64,000 nt of DNA from Manis javanica. Lineage: Eukaryota > Chordata > Mammalia > Pholidota > Manidae. Position 1 is the first letter of the stretch; each line of letters opens with the position of its first letter. The stretch lies in the NCBI RefSeq assembly GCF_040802235.1, contig NC_133166.1:310001-374000 (forward strand). Direction: 5' to 3'. The notes under the pieces were generated by a model. That model was not told where the DNA came from and did no database searches. It worked only from the letters and a program-made list of their open reading frames with translations. Below are positions 47,423 through 59,520 of the stretch, in pieces. The position numbers and the translations under genes were made by a program.

Positions 47423-48358
47423 ATGAGGAGAGGAAATATTACAGAGATCACCCACTTCATCCTCTTGGGCTTCTCCGATTTTCCCAGAATCAAAGCAGTG
47501 CTCTTTGCTATATTCCTGGTGATCTACGTTACAACTCTGACTTGGAACCTGAGCCTCATCATCCTAATAAGGATGGATTCCCACCTCCACACACCCATGT
47601 ACTTCTTCCTCAGCAACCTGTCCTTCCTAGACATCTGCTACGTGACCTCCACAGCCCCCAAGATGCTCTCCGACTTCTTCCAGGAACAGCATAGTATCAC
47701 CCTAGTGGGTTGTGCTGCTCAGTACTTCGTCTTTTCAACCATGGGAATGAGTGAGTCTTGTCTCATGACAGCCATGGCTTATGACCGCTATGCTGCCATT
47801 TGTAATCCACTTCTCTACTCATCAGTCATGTCACCCATGCTCTGTGTTGGGATGGTGCTGGGCTCCTATATGGCTGGACTCTCTGCCTCTATATCCCAAG
47901 TGTGTGCCATGTTTCAGCTCCACTTCTGTGGGCCTAATGTCATCCACCACTTCTTCTGTGACATGCCCCAACTGTTAGTCCTGTCCTGCACTGAAACTTT
48001 CTTTGTTCAACTCTTAACTGCTGTATTAACAATATTCTATGGAATAATTAATGTCCTAGTTATCATAGTATCCTATTGCTATATCATCATCTCCATCATG
48101 AAGATCACTACAGCTAAAGGCAGGTCCAAGGCTTTCAACACCTGTGCTTCTCACCTGACAGCGGTTTCCCTCTTCTATACCTCAGGTATGTTTGTCTATT
48201 TGAGTTCCAGCTCCGGTGGTTCTTCCAACTTTGACAGATTTGCATCCGTTTTCTACACAGTGATGATTCCCATGTTGAATCCTTTGATTTACAGTCTGAG
48301 GAACAAAGAAATCAAAGATGCCTTGACGAGGTTGCAGAAGAAGGGAGGGTATTGCTGA
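47423..48358 (+). CDS. OR5AN1-like: Olfactory receptor, OR5AN1-like, paralog 3 (311 aa)
   Basis: An intact odorant GPCR like its two neighbours. The codon aligned with the start of paralogs 1 and 2 is GTG (47,420-47,422), so translation should begin at the next codon, ATG 47,423, giving MRRGNITEI and a protein one residue shorter. Hallmarks in its own numbering are N5 (NIT), PMYFFLSNLSFLD (58-70), C97/C179, MAYDRYAAIC (118-127), KAFNTCASHLTAV (236-248) and PMLNPLIYSLRN (283-294). Of the recalled musk-pocket aromatics, F104, F193, F251 and Y259 are kept, but the position equal to F207 is Y206 with F before it (IFYGII). TM3 (FVFSTMGMSESCL) is close to human OR5AN1 as I remember it. Confidence 0.95.
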   Translation: MRRGNITEITHFILLGFSDFPRIKAVLFAIFLVIYVTTLTWNLSLIILIRMDSHLHTPMYFFLSNLSFLDICYVTSTAPKMLSDFFQEQHSITLVGCAAQYFVFSTMGMSESCLMTAMAYDRYAAICNPLLYSSVMSPMLCVGMVLGSYMAGLSASISQVCAMFQLHFCGPNVIHHFFCDMPQLLVLSCTETFFVQLLTAVLTIFYGIINVLVIIVSYCYIIISIMKITTAKGRSKAFNTCASHLTAVSLFYTSGMFVYLSSSSGGSSNFDRFASVFYTVMIPMLNPLIYSLRNKEIKDALTRLQKKGGYC

Positions 48359-50040
48359 CATCACAGATTCTGAGATTTCTGACAAATTTGTCCTGTCAGA
48401 ATCCCCTTAACCCACAATACCAAGCCCATGAATAGACTATGACACAATCTGTACTGCCTTTGGGCAAAGAAGGCTGAGTTTGGCACAGATAATATGCCAA
48501 AAAGGACCGACAGACAGCCTATTCAGTCACATAAACCAAATTTTTTTAAGTCTTGAAGCTTCATTCCTTTCACCTACATGAGGAGTGGACTTATTATATT
48601 TATTAATCCATCCACAGTATTTGGGACACATCAAGGTTTAGAAAATTGTGGCTTCTTTTTTTCTTCTCAGATTGAGCCCTGTTCAATCTCAGGCCTTGAG
48701 AGAAGCTCCAGGAATGTAGAAATCCTGTTTCCCAAATATTCTGATGCAGCATAATCCAGACATGATGGTGACTGATGTTTTTCTGTGTTTGTGACTAGAG
48801 AGGAAATGACCAGTGAGATGGAATATGCGTTTGGACAGAAACAAATGTATCCTGCTGGCCTGGCTGTGCCTCCTGGAAACGCCAGTCTGGGACAGCCAAT
48901 GTTTCCTCAGGCCTCTCTCAGTGCAGGTCATAATATAAGGTTTGGGTCGCATGCTCGTCTCCACCAACCGTGATCTATGAGGAGAGGAGGTGATGTGAAT
49001 CGGAAGGGGGGATGTAAGGAAGGAGGTGGTCCCTTCAGCACCATTTCCTTATGGGTCTGATGAGTTTATTTGTTGCTCCTGGGGTCCATCAGGATTCCTG
49101 ATGTTCAAAACGTGTGTCGCGGCTCTTTCTAATATTGTGGGGTGTAAACTTCTCTTTCTCTACCCCAATATATTTGAAAATTTTACCTTGGTTGACATAG
49201 TCATTGGGATCACACTACCAAATCATTTCTAATATTTTCATCATCTGTTCAAGTTTGTTGTGGGGAGAGTTTTGTGAGAATTGATTGTAATAATAAAGTT
49301 ACTGAACATCCAATATCACAGAGGCTAAGAACAAATACGGAAGCTGTTATAAACTCTTCCCTGTTGTGTGTGTTCAGTGTTTTATGCTCCACGGATTTAT
49401 GGTTGTATAGGGTGATATGATGGTTTGCGTAGAAGTGATAGTCACTTTATTCTGATGTTTTACAGGAAGCCTCATGGGCCACAAGAGGAAATAGGGGATA
49501 GGCAGGATTCTCACCTCTGACAGTTTTTGCTGTCTGAAGGAGGAAATAAAGCTTTTGGTCCTAGTGGTCTGGATAAAAAGAGGAACAAAATGTGAAACAA
49601 ATATTGATTTGACAGATTGCCCAGACTTGAACAACCTGCCAAATATCATCACATTTATATATTATTGTTGGAGACTCATTAGGTTCCTCATGAATTTGGT
49701 GGGTGCAGTGGGGGAGGGGGTGCTCTCCATTTTGATGAGTCATGAATTGTTCTAATTAAGGACTGTAAGAGGAGAGATATTTTGAACCTTTGTCAAATCT
49801 TTCATGAATTTACACGTGGATAGAATTAAGAGAAGAAGAGTTGTTGAAACTGAGAGAGAAATTGGGGGCTTACCCCATGCCAAGGAAATTATAATATGAA
49901 TAAAGAATGTCTCCTATCCCACCCGGGCCATAGGTATGTTCTTTAAAGCATTGCTCTTTAATATGTGTAAGATTGTACAAAGAATGTGTGCCTGACGGGC
50001 CTTGATGCCTTCCTTAGGAGGCAGAACTTTGCTAAATGTT
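48359..50040 (+). repeat. Duplicon unit 3, downstream flank
   Basis: Collinear with the flanks after receptors 1 and 2 up to about 50,030 (CCTTCCTTAGGAGGCAGAAC against AGACAGACCTCTG after receptor 2). Beyond that the similarity stops. No gene is seen. Confidence 0.65.
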
Positions 50041-50910
50041 AATGGAGGAAATTTCCACAATATTGGACACATCTAACTCTTGATGGGTTCAGATGAGCTC
50101 AGGGAAGTGATTAGTAGGAGCTGGTATGGATGTGTGTGGTTCCTGGGAACTTCCATCTTTGAAGAACTGTCTCCATCGGCTGCAGCTGAGAACGATTAGC
50201 TAGAGATACCTGACGGGAAATGCCATTCAAGTATTATTTTAAAGAAAAAAATTACAATACTAGGGAAAATAAAACACAGGTAATCAGACTTGCCCCTAAA
50301 GAACATTTAGTTGAATGATATATTCCAGATCCTACCATTAGATGAATCACATATTCTAAACTAGGTCAGTCTAATGGACTAAAATAGTAGTTGAGCTTCT
50401 CTACAGTAATTTGACAGATTTGGTGATATAATATCAAAGGTGAACAGTCAGTCTGCTAGCCCTCATTAAGGGTCTGCTAAATAAATACATCAAGGTGGGT
50501 GGTAAGGATGAAAAAAGACATAAGAAAGTTCCCTGTCCTCATATCTTATTGGAAACAGACCCATATATAAAATAATAAATTTTATATTTTAGGCATAGTT
50601 CAATGCAAGATGATTGAAACAGTCCCACAGACTGAGGGAGGTGAAAAGAGCAAGAACTCACATGGATCATCGCGGGGTCAGTGGACGGTTCAGTCAAGGG
50701 GAGGAGCCTGGCCTCATTTTGCAGGATTTAGTTTACAAAGAGAAGAGTGGAGCTGGAGTCAGGGGCAGAGTGGAGTGGCTGAATGTGCAGAGGCATATCC
50801 TTGGGAGCCATGGAAAAGTCGAGCATGAATCTTAGCATAAAGACTCAGAATTTCACTTTGTATTTAACCAAGAGTCAAAGGGTCTGAATCATTGAGATCC
50901 TAGAGGTTAA
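50041..50910. other. Unassigned intergenic DNA
   Basis: No gene or clear repeat is recognised. Two overlapping short frames at 50,610-50,835 have no domain or homologous counterpart in the window. Confidence 0.45.
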
Positions 50911-51132
50911 TGGCTCCTACTTATTCTCATTAAGAGACCTCTTGGCCCAAGTAATCTTTCTAAAGCAATCCTAATAGTCTTTCTAAGGTTCTGAATGTAC
51001 TTTTTTGTACTTTCAATGATGTTGTATTAATATTGTACAAAGTGAAGATCAAACCCATTATTCATTAGGATTGTTTTAGAAAGACTGTTTGGACCAAGAG
51101 ATCAGTTATGAGAATGAGTAGAAATTTGAGCC
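50911..51132. repeat. Imperfect inverted repeat (hairpin/MITE-like)
   Basis: The left arm 50,911-50,977 (GGCTCCTACTTATTCTCAT to TTTCTAAAGCAATCCTAAT) is the reverse complement of 51,063-51,132 at roughly 80 percent by eye, with a loop of about 85 bp. No terminal target duplication was identified. It may be an eroded nonautonomous DNA transposon. Confidence 0.7.
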
Positions 51133-51469
51133 CCAAGAAACTATGATAAACTCATTTTGAAATCTCAGAGGGTCACAGACACTGACAAGGTCTAAACAAT
51201 AGAAAGGGGGATCAGAGCAGTACTCATTTGAGACATGCGTATAGTTGACTGAACAGATTCTGTCTCCAGACTTTTAGATTTCCCTGAAATATGTAGCTGA
51301 GTCTGTACACACCAAAATAAGAATTTAGTTTTTAGCCCTCTGGGGGATGAATGATTAAATTGTGCTTCCTAATACATAATCCAAGAGAACAAATTTGGAA
51401 GGTATTTGAATGACATTGTAGGTAGGACTAGGGTTGAGAAAATATGTTACATTTAATACCATTTTATGA
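51133..51469. other. Unassigned intergenic DNA
   Basis: No gene or repeat is recognised between the inverted repeat and the L1 3' end. Confidence 0.4.
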
Positions 51470-54467
51470 TATATTTATTTTATTTTAAAAATTTACTAGT
51501 TTTTTATTGAGCTATAATTGACATATAACATGGTATAAATTTAAAGTGTATAATGTATTGATTTGATATATTTATATGTCACAATATACTTACCACCAGT
51601 AGTGTTAGCTAACAATTCTATTGTGTCATAATTATCATTTCTATTTTGTGGCGAGAACATTTAAGATCTGGTCTCTTAGCAACTTTGAACTATATAATAC
51701 AGTATTGTTTACTACAATCACTATGTTGTGCATTATTAGATCTCTAGAACTTACTCATTTTTTAATGGTGTTTGTAACATTTACAAACATCTCCCCAGTT
51801 CCCCTACCCCTCAGTCCCTGGTAATAATCATTCTACTCACTCTTCCTATGATTACAGCATTTGCAGATTCCACATATTGGTGACATCATACAGTATTTGT
51901 TTTTCCTTTTTGGGCTTATCTAAATTAGCTTAATGCTTTCAAATTCCACTGATGTTGTTGCACATGACAGGATTTACTTCTGTCCCATAGCTGAGTAACA
52001 TTTCATTGATACACTCCTTCATCCATTCACCCATTAACGGACACTTCAGTTGTTTCCATGTCTTGGCTATCGTGGATAATGTTTTAATAAACATAGCCAT
52101 GCAGATATCTTTTGGTATGCAGTTTTCATTTCCTTTGGATATGACTGCTCAATCTATTTACATTTAGGGTAATTAACAATATGTTAGGGCTTGCTAATGC
52201 AACTTCTCAATTGCATTCTGTTTGTGTTTCCATTCTTTCTTTTTCTCTCTTCTTGCTTTTGTGAATTGGTGATTTCCATGTTGGTATCCTGTGTGTTTAT
52301 CCGCTGTGAATCTACTATAGGTTTTTGCTTTGTGATACCATGAACCATACGTAAAACATCTTACAGACAAAATAATGCATTTTACGCTGATAGCAAGTTA
52401 AATTTGATTGCGTACAAATGTTCTACCTTTTAAGTCCCCCTTTAATATTTTTGATGTCACAATTTACCTCTTTATATTGTGTATTTAACAAATTATAGTG
52501 GCTATAGTTACCTTAAATACTCTTTTCCTTAAACTTTATACTATACTTGAGTGGTTAACACACCTCATATTGCAGAATTAGGATGTTCTAATTCTGACTG
52601 TATATTTACCCTATAGTCTGCTGTACATTTTCATCTTTTTGTGTTACTATTTGGTGTGTTTTCATTTCAGCTTGACAAACTCCCTTCAGCATTTTTTGCA
52701 AGGCAGATCTAATGTTGATAAATTCCTTCAGCCCTTGTTGTCTGGAAAAATCTTTATTTCTCCTTCCTATCTGAACGATAACATTACTGGATAGATTGTT
52801 CTTGGCTGGCAATTATTTTCTGTCAACACTTTGAATACATCATTCCACTCTCTCTTGCCTATAGGGTTTGCACTGAGAAATTGCTAAAAACCAAATGGGG
52901 TTCCCTTGTAAGCAACACTATTTTTTTCTTGCTGTTTTTAGGATTCTCTCCATTACTTATTTTTGACAGTCTCTTTAAAATACGTCTTGTAAAAGGTCAT
53001 TTTGCATTGAAATAATGGGGTGATCTACTAGATTCATGAACTTGTATGTCCACATCTCTCTTCAGGTTTGGGAAGTTCTCAGCTGTTTTATCTTTAACAG
53101 GCTTTCTGCCCCTTTCCCCCCTTCTTCTCCTTCTGGAACTCCAATTATTCTAATATTTGTAAGTTTCATAGTGTCCCATGAGTGTGTAGCCTTTCTCTGT
53201 TCTGTTTCATTCTTTTTGTTGTTCTCTCTGACTGTGTTATTTCAAACTTTCTATCTTGATTCTACCTTCCATTTCTATCTTCCATGTGGTGTACTCTATT
53301 TCAGATCCTCTCAATTTCACTTCTCATTTCACTCACTGAATTCTTTAGCTACAGAATTTCTGTTTGGCTGATTCTTACAATTTCTATCTCTTGGTTAAAT
53401 GTCTCATTTCTTTCATGTACTGTCTTCCTGATTTCATTGATTTGTCTTTCTGTGTTTTCTTATAGCTCTTTGGATTTCCTCAAAACAGCTATCTTCATCA
53501 GGCTAATTGCAAGATGCTGTCTTTGTGTTTGGTTACTGAAGAATTATTGTTAACTTTTGGTGATGACATGTTTCCTCGGCTCTTCATGTTACTTGGAGTT
53601 TTGATTTGCTGCTTTTGTATATGAAATATCAGATACCTCCTCACGTCTTTACTAGTTGTCTTTGAGTGGGAAATATTTTTCATCCGTTTTGCTTATATCT
53701 GAGGTTTCTCCGATCTGTATCGAGTACACCTGCTCCATACTTCTTGCTTTTACTTGTGGCTGATTTCTTAAGCTTGGAAGCTTGCATCCCTTTAATACCC
53801 TTTGATATGCTTATCTGCCTTTCTTCATCTCCTCCCTCTCCCCGTCATGGAGGTCCTAGTTCAATACCCCAGGTGCTGTGAGACAGAAATAGGTTTCTTT
53901 AGCAGCATTAGCACAGGTACTTTCTGTGCTGTACCAGGTACTTCTCCTCCACTCTACCTTTGTTACTAGGAAGATCACTTCTGGCTAGTTCAGCCCTGTT
54001 CTCTGCTGTCTTACAGGAGGGCTGGTGCCGGCACAGTTTCTCTTACCCTATACAATGGATCCAATCTTACCATATTTTATCTCCAATGGTGTTCTGCAAG
54101 CTCTCTTTGGGGGTGCTGGTCTTTTGCAAATTCTCTCTCATCTGTGGGTGTCTTCCCAAGCCAGCCACTTTGTTTTCTCCCTGACCACAGCTAAGAAGGG
54201 TTGGGGCCAATTTGATGGCTTCTTCTGGTTCTATAGCCCATACAGGGTCTGTCTACATATTACCCAATGCACGAGTGGGACATACTGCTCCCAGTTCTCT
54301 TGGCATACGGTGCTGGACCCCACAACTCCCAAAAAGGTTTCGGTTATGGATAGATGCCATAACCAAACTTTTTGATTATGGATAGATGCCAATTTTTAAT
54401 TATTAGAATGGGGGATAAAAAGGAGGAGTGTCTTATGCCACAGTGATCCTGACATCACTCCCTTAAG
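51470..54467 (-). mobile_element. Old L1 with most of ORF2 deleted
   Basis: Antisense L1 3' UTR and ORF2 C-terminal end (51,470-52,145) jump at about 52,147 to the very start of ORF2 (CAATCTATTTACATTTAGGG, which corresponds to 9993-10,012 of the young L1). ORF1 (about 52,600-53,500) and 5' UTR follow, ending at GACATCACTCCC (54,467). About 3.3 kb of ORF2 is missing, while both ends are retained. Open frames 52,606-52,812 (-), 53,036-53,553 (+) and 53,960-54,375 (+) are ORF1 or UTR relics and their shadows. Confidence 0.8.
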
Positions 54468-55639
54468 TCATTTTGTAAATTTTTTTGACTGAAAATGTGC
54501 TGTGATTTTCAAAAAGCAATGGTTGGAAAGTTCTGAACAAGATGGCAATTTTTACCCTGGTGTCTTGCCCAGCCCCAATTACATTCCCATGAAAATGACT
54601 TGCACAAGTTGCAAATGATGAATTGTATTTATTACTACTGGGAATGAGAGATAATGAGAATCTACATGCCAGGAACTTCCTAATGCCACTATATTGACTT
54701 TGTTAGATTAAAGAGTCTTGTGTGGATGTGAGAGAGAAGCTTTGATAATTCCCCACTGACCTTCCCTACTTCAGAGATGAAATGGCACTAACTATATGTG
54801 AGCTGAGGAGTTATCAGGAGAACTTCAACAATAAAAAAAATGGAATAAATCAATGAACTAATGCCACCCAAACAGAAAAGGACACTTAAAAAAAAAAAAG
54901 ATGTAGTGTGTGTGTGTGTATGAGAAAGTTAAACTCACTTTTTAGGAAGGGGAAGAAAATCCCTAAAACCCTACTAATTGAACAAACAAGAAAACAAGTT
55001 GTTTCACTGGGTTAAAAGGATATCTAACTTCAGTGATATTCTGCTTACTTAAAATGCTCCTAAAAGCAAATGACTCAAACTAATTAAATGCAAATTGATG
55101 GGAAAATACATATAACATACAGAAATGAAAAAAAAATGAGTTGCAATGTTGATGTAAGCAAAGTAGAATTTAAGGGGAAGAGTGAAGTCATCCAACTACT
55201 AACAACAACTACCAAAAATTCATAATGATCAGTTTGATCACAATTTATAATGATGGTAATAGCCACAACCCAGCGGCATTGAACAACAGCGGCACAGCAT
55301 TTGAAGCTAAATGTCAAAAACGCAAGACGAAATTTATGGCACCACAACTAAAATTACGTAGAGTTTACATCCAGTCAATTTAAGATCATAAAGTTGGCAG
55401 AAATTAAATTTAAATATAGGGCATTTAAAAGCTTTAATGATAGATTTAAATTGACTACAGTAAATATATATCCTCTTTTACAGGTTTTGTAAAATTAAAA
55501 AATAAATGAATCTAGAACAAGTTAACAAGAAAATCTCAATAAATTTCTGAAAGCAGAAATCAGGTAGGTAAACTTATTGATCACAAGGCCATTCAATTAA
55601 ATTAAAAAATAAAAAGCAAAACAAAATTCAGTGTTTTTG
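54468..55639. other. Unassigned DNA, A-rich
   Basis: No gene is seen. Short A runs occur at 54,832-54,841, 54,888-54,899 and 55,127-55,135, and a GTGTGTGTGTGT run at 54,907-54,918. It may contain small eroded retroposons that I cannot name. Confidence 0.4.
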
Positions 55640-56199
55640 TGTGATAGACTAATTGTTAGCCCTGATTTTCAAGGTTCCCTGCATCCCCACTCTTGCTACA
55701 ACCTTGTCACAGGTAGAGTGTTATTTCCCTATTCTTCACCTTGGGCTTGCCATCTGATGTGCTTCAGTTGGCAAGAGTAACAGGGTGCCAGTTCTCATCC
55801 TATGCCTTAAAAGGCCTTGTGTGTTTCTACACTTACTCACTTGTCTTCTGCCATTGCCCTGCGAACATGTCCTGGGTGCCTACTGGCCCAAGGAGGAGGA
55901 TAAAAGACATTTGGGTCAGAGCTGTCTCAGCCAAGCCCAACCTAGACAGCCACACAGTCAGTGGCTAGCTTACTTCAGAGGAATATCCATGTAAGCCAGT
56001 TAGTTCTAGATTGTCTGAATCCCAGCCAATCTCAGTCTGGAGTGGTTGGATCCTAGCTGACCTTCCCCTGACCTGAAGATGCATAAGTGGCAATATTCAT
56101 TTACTGTTATTATCATTGTTACTTATTGTTATTAATGAATGTTGCAGTAAGCACTGAGTTTCAGGGTGGTTTGTTATGCAATGATAGTTAACCAATACA
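55640..56199 (+). mobile_element. MLT1-like MaLR solo LTR
   Basis: It starts TGTGATAGACTAATTGTTAG and ends in CACTGAGTTTCAGGGTGGT, TTGTTATGCAATGATAGTTA, ACCAATACA, which is the familiar end of mammalian MaLR (ERVL-MaLR) LTRs. Internal phrases (GTCTCAGCCAAGCCCAAC, CAGCCACACAGTCAG) fit too. The frames 55,741-55,994 lie within it and are not genes. Confidence 0.75.
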
Positions 56200-56202
56200 C
56201 TA

Positions 56203-56251
56203 TATAATTGGAAATTAAATTAAATTACTATAATTGGAAATTAAATTAAAA
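56203..56251. repeat. Short tandem duplication
   Basis: TATAATTGGAAATTAAATTAAA occurs twice directly (quoted core: ATAATTGGAAATTAAATTAA), next to the LTR's 3' end. Confidence 0.8.
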
Positions 56252-56267
56252 TTTTTCTCCCGAGCCA

Positions 56268-56620
56268 AACTACTTGTTTTCAAATCCTGCTTCTGCCGCT
56301 CACTAGCTGTGCAATGCTGGTCAAACTACATAATCTCTCTCAGTTTTCTTGTCTGTAAATTAAGGATATCATATCTATCTTGTTAGTTTGTTAAGGTTGA
56401 TTAAGTGAGTTGATATCTGTCAAGAACTCAGAATACTGCTGACACATTTGTCATAGATTATTGTTTTTTGAGTACTCACTGTTTTCCAGCAGTTTTAAAT
56501 TGAACTAAGTTCTGTTGTGAAACCCACTTCACAGAGAAGGAAAGTGCAGCCTGAGGAATTAAGAAGCACAGCTTGTAAGTGAAGGAGTCGGGATTCACAT
56601 TCAGGATCACAGATACCCAA
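56268..56620. repeat. Two adjacent MIR-like SINE remnants
   Basis: TCTGCCGCTCACTAGCTGTG, CAGTTTTCTTGTCTGTAAAT and CAAGAACTCAGAATACTGCT are MIR antisense. From about 56,465 a second piece follows in the other orientation (CCACTTCACAGAGAAGGAAA). Confidence 0.65.
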
Positions 56621-56639
56621 GCCTTAATACTTCGCAATA

Positions 56640-57780
56640 TGCAACATGTCAAATAACTTCTTAATGTACAGGGAAAGTATGAGGAAATTTTAACAGTACT
56701 TAAGAGATGCAGCTAATGCTAAAGTCAGATGTAATCTTATTTGAAAGAAATAAAGTAACAAAGCTCTCGATGGAATTGCAAGAAGAATATCAATAGAAAC
56801 CTTAAGGAAAACAGGAGGAAAAAATGATGAGAACTATGTTGGGAAAAGGAAGAATAAAATTTCTAAATTTGACAGACAGGTCTTTAAGAATATAGATAAA
56901 GTATACAGACTCAGGGCAAGTTTTGCAAGAAACAGACAACATCCAAATTTAGAAAAAGGACTAAGTAGAAGAAATTTAAATATGTATTTTAACTAATTAC
57001 TACCTATTTGCTAAGTACTGGACTTGGTTGGGGAGCCTGCCTAAGTATCTCTGCAGCAGAGATACCCATAGTAGGTGAAACACTGGTTCCTTCAAACTTT
57101 TATGGTTATTAGAGAACCTAAGGTTAAACATATATGTTTACCTGTTTTTGACCTTCTCACAGTGCAAGTAATGCAAGCCATTGATTCTGAGAAACTTGAT
57201 TCACTACTTGCACATGCCATTTTATGCAATTTAATGCTGAATAAAATGTCTCTAGAGGTACAACTTATATGTGCACATAAGTGCAACATCTTAAAGGGAA
57301 ATCACATGGTACAGAGAAAACATTTTTGGACCAGGACAAAGGAATAAATTTGTCTCCAAATCTGACATTTGTGTTTTGGGTGACTTTGAACAAGTCACAC
57401 ACCATCTGTCATCATGATTTCCCTGTATTAAATGAAGACCATTAACCCTTGGTTTCTAAGACAATCAAGAAATTAAGTTAGGGAAATGCATGTGAGCTTA
57501 CCTGAAAGACGCTCTTCTCATACTCTCTCCAAGGATAGCATAATAAGCAACTTGTTGAAGGTCATACTGCTAGTTAATAATGGAATCTAGAATTTTCTAA
57601 TGCCAATTTCAATGTTTCTTCCCATAAGTGCTAATGGGCTAACGAATAGCTCCTTCACCCATCCTTGTTAAAAATATACATTTCCTGAAATCCCACTGGA
57701 CACATAAAAATTTATTGTGTCGTAGATATTCTTGCCTGTGAGGTATAAATTATTGAGAGCTATATTAATTACACAGAGTG
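56640..57780. other. Unassigned intergenic DNA
   Basis: No gene or recognisable repeat. The frame 57,075-57,347 (+) has no domain I know. Confidence 0.4.
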
Positions 57781-59040
57781 GTTTTGTTTCAAAGACTAAT
57801 AGACCAATGGAATGGAAGAGAGTCTAAAACTAACTCATGTATACAGACGTTTGATTTAGAGCAAAGCTGGTCCTGCAAGTCAGGAGGGGAAGAACAGACT
57901 TGTCAGCAAATGATGCTAGACAATGGGGTATCCAAGTAAAATAATGTTGGGTCTTTACACATACCATGCACAAAACTCATTTCCAGGTGGACTCAAAAGG
58001 TTGAAGTTCATGGAAAATGAACACTTCGAAGCACACTAGCCATAAGGGGAAAGGTTTATAAATTTGGTGACATTAAAATTAAGAATCAATTTCTACTAAA
58101 AGATACTGCATGAGAGTGAAAAAACAAACCAGAAGCTGAGAAAATATATTTTAATACAAATGTTTGATGAACGACTAGCGTCTAGCATGTAAGAAGAAAT
58201 ACTACAGACCACAAGAACACATGTTAAACCAAAAGAGAAAAGAGTAAATATTCCAACCAGCAAGTCACAAAATAGGTAACCCAAATTGTCTATAAACATA
58301 TGAAAAGGTATTCAATCTGATTAGCAAGCAGAGAAATGGAAGTTAATACCATAATCTGATAGTGCACTAGAGAACTAACAGATGTGCAAATGTTCAACAG
58401 TCGGATGACACAAGTATTGGTAAGGATAGAGAGCAATGGAAATTCTCATGCACTACTTGTCCAAGTGTAAAACCACAGAATTACTTTGGAAAACAAGTTA
58501 GAACTATTTGGAAATGTTGAAGATACGCATTCAGTTCAACCCAGCAATTGAACTCCTAAGGGCACAAGTTGGGAAAACTCACACACATGTGCATGAAAGA
58601 ATGCTCATAGCAGTACTCTTAGTAATTGCCCTGTAATGGAAACAGCAAATGTTAATCAACAGCAGAGAGGATAAGTTGTCATGCAATAAATGGAATAATA
58701 CATGGCAAGAAAAAATGAATGAATTACAGATGCACACACAACAATGTGGAGGAAAAGATAATATTTAGGGCAACAAGGCAGTCACAAAGGAATACAAACT
58801 AAAGACTTCCATTTACATAGGATACCATTTATTTAATGTATATTATATAAAGTATATGCTCAATGTAAATACTTGGTAAAATGATTGAGAAGATAAAGAA
58901 TATGATGTTCACCAAAGTGAGGATGGATAGTGATTTCCTGTGGATGAAGGGGGATTATGATAAGGAAAAGGCTTGGTGTGCATTTCTGGGACATTAGCAA
59001 TGTTTTATTCTTGATCTGGCCGTTTGGTTTAAAAATATTT
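57781..59040 (+). mobile_element. Old L1, ORF2 C-terminal part and 3' UTR
   Basis: GACTAATAGACCAATGGAAT near 57,794 is the L1 ORF2 phrase before the C-terminal domain. TAGCAGTACTCTTAGTAATT near 58,608, TTCCATTTACATAGGATACC near 58,807 and GGATGGATAGTGATTTCCTG near 58,921 follow in L1 order. All frames are broken. Confidence 0.75.
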
Positions 59041-59264
59041 TTAAAAGAAGTACATATGTATTTTATGTACTTTATGTACTCATCTGTTTTTATTTACAAC
59101 AAAAGTGAAAACATAAATATATAAATGAAAGACTGGTACAATATATCTGTAAAGCCAATTTTGTAACAAGATCCTTCAAAATATCCTGATCCTTCTGTCA
59201 CATTAATAGCCTTCCAAGGAAATATGGCCTTACATAATCCACGTTCAAAACTCAACACACTAGG

Positions 59265-59520
59265 TTAGGAATCAGATTCTGGAGCCAAACTGCTTGACTT
59301 TGACTGATCAGAGCTCTGCCACTGATTAGTAAGGCTGCCTTGGGCACATCGCTGAGCCTCTCTGTGTCTCAGTTTTCCCATCTGTGAAAAGAGCACAGCA
59401 ACAGCACCGGTCACCCGCACTATTGTGAGCATTAAGTTAATACATGTGAGGATTAGGGTATATATTCTGAGAGCTCAGAATACTGTCTGCACATAACAAG
59501 CACTATAAAAGTGGTAACTC
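59265..59520. repeat. MIR-like SINE remnant
   Basis: GAGCTCTGCCACTGATTAGT, CTCTGTGTCTCAGTTTTCCC and GAGCTCAGAATACTGTCTGC are MIR antisense phrases. Confidence 0.75.
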
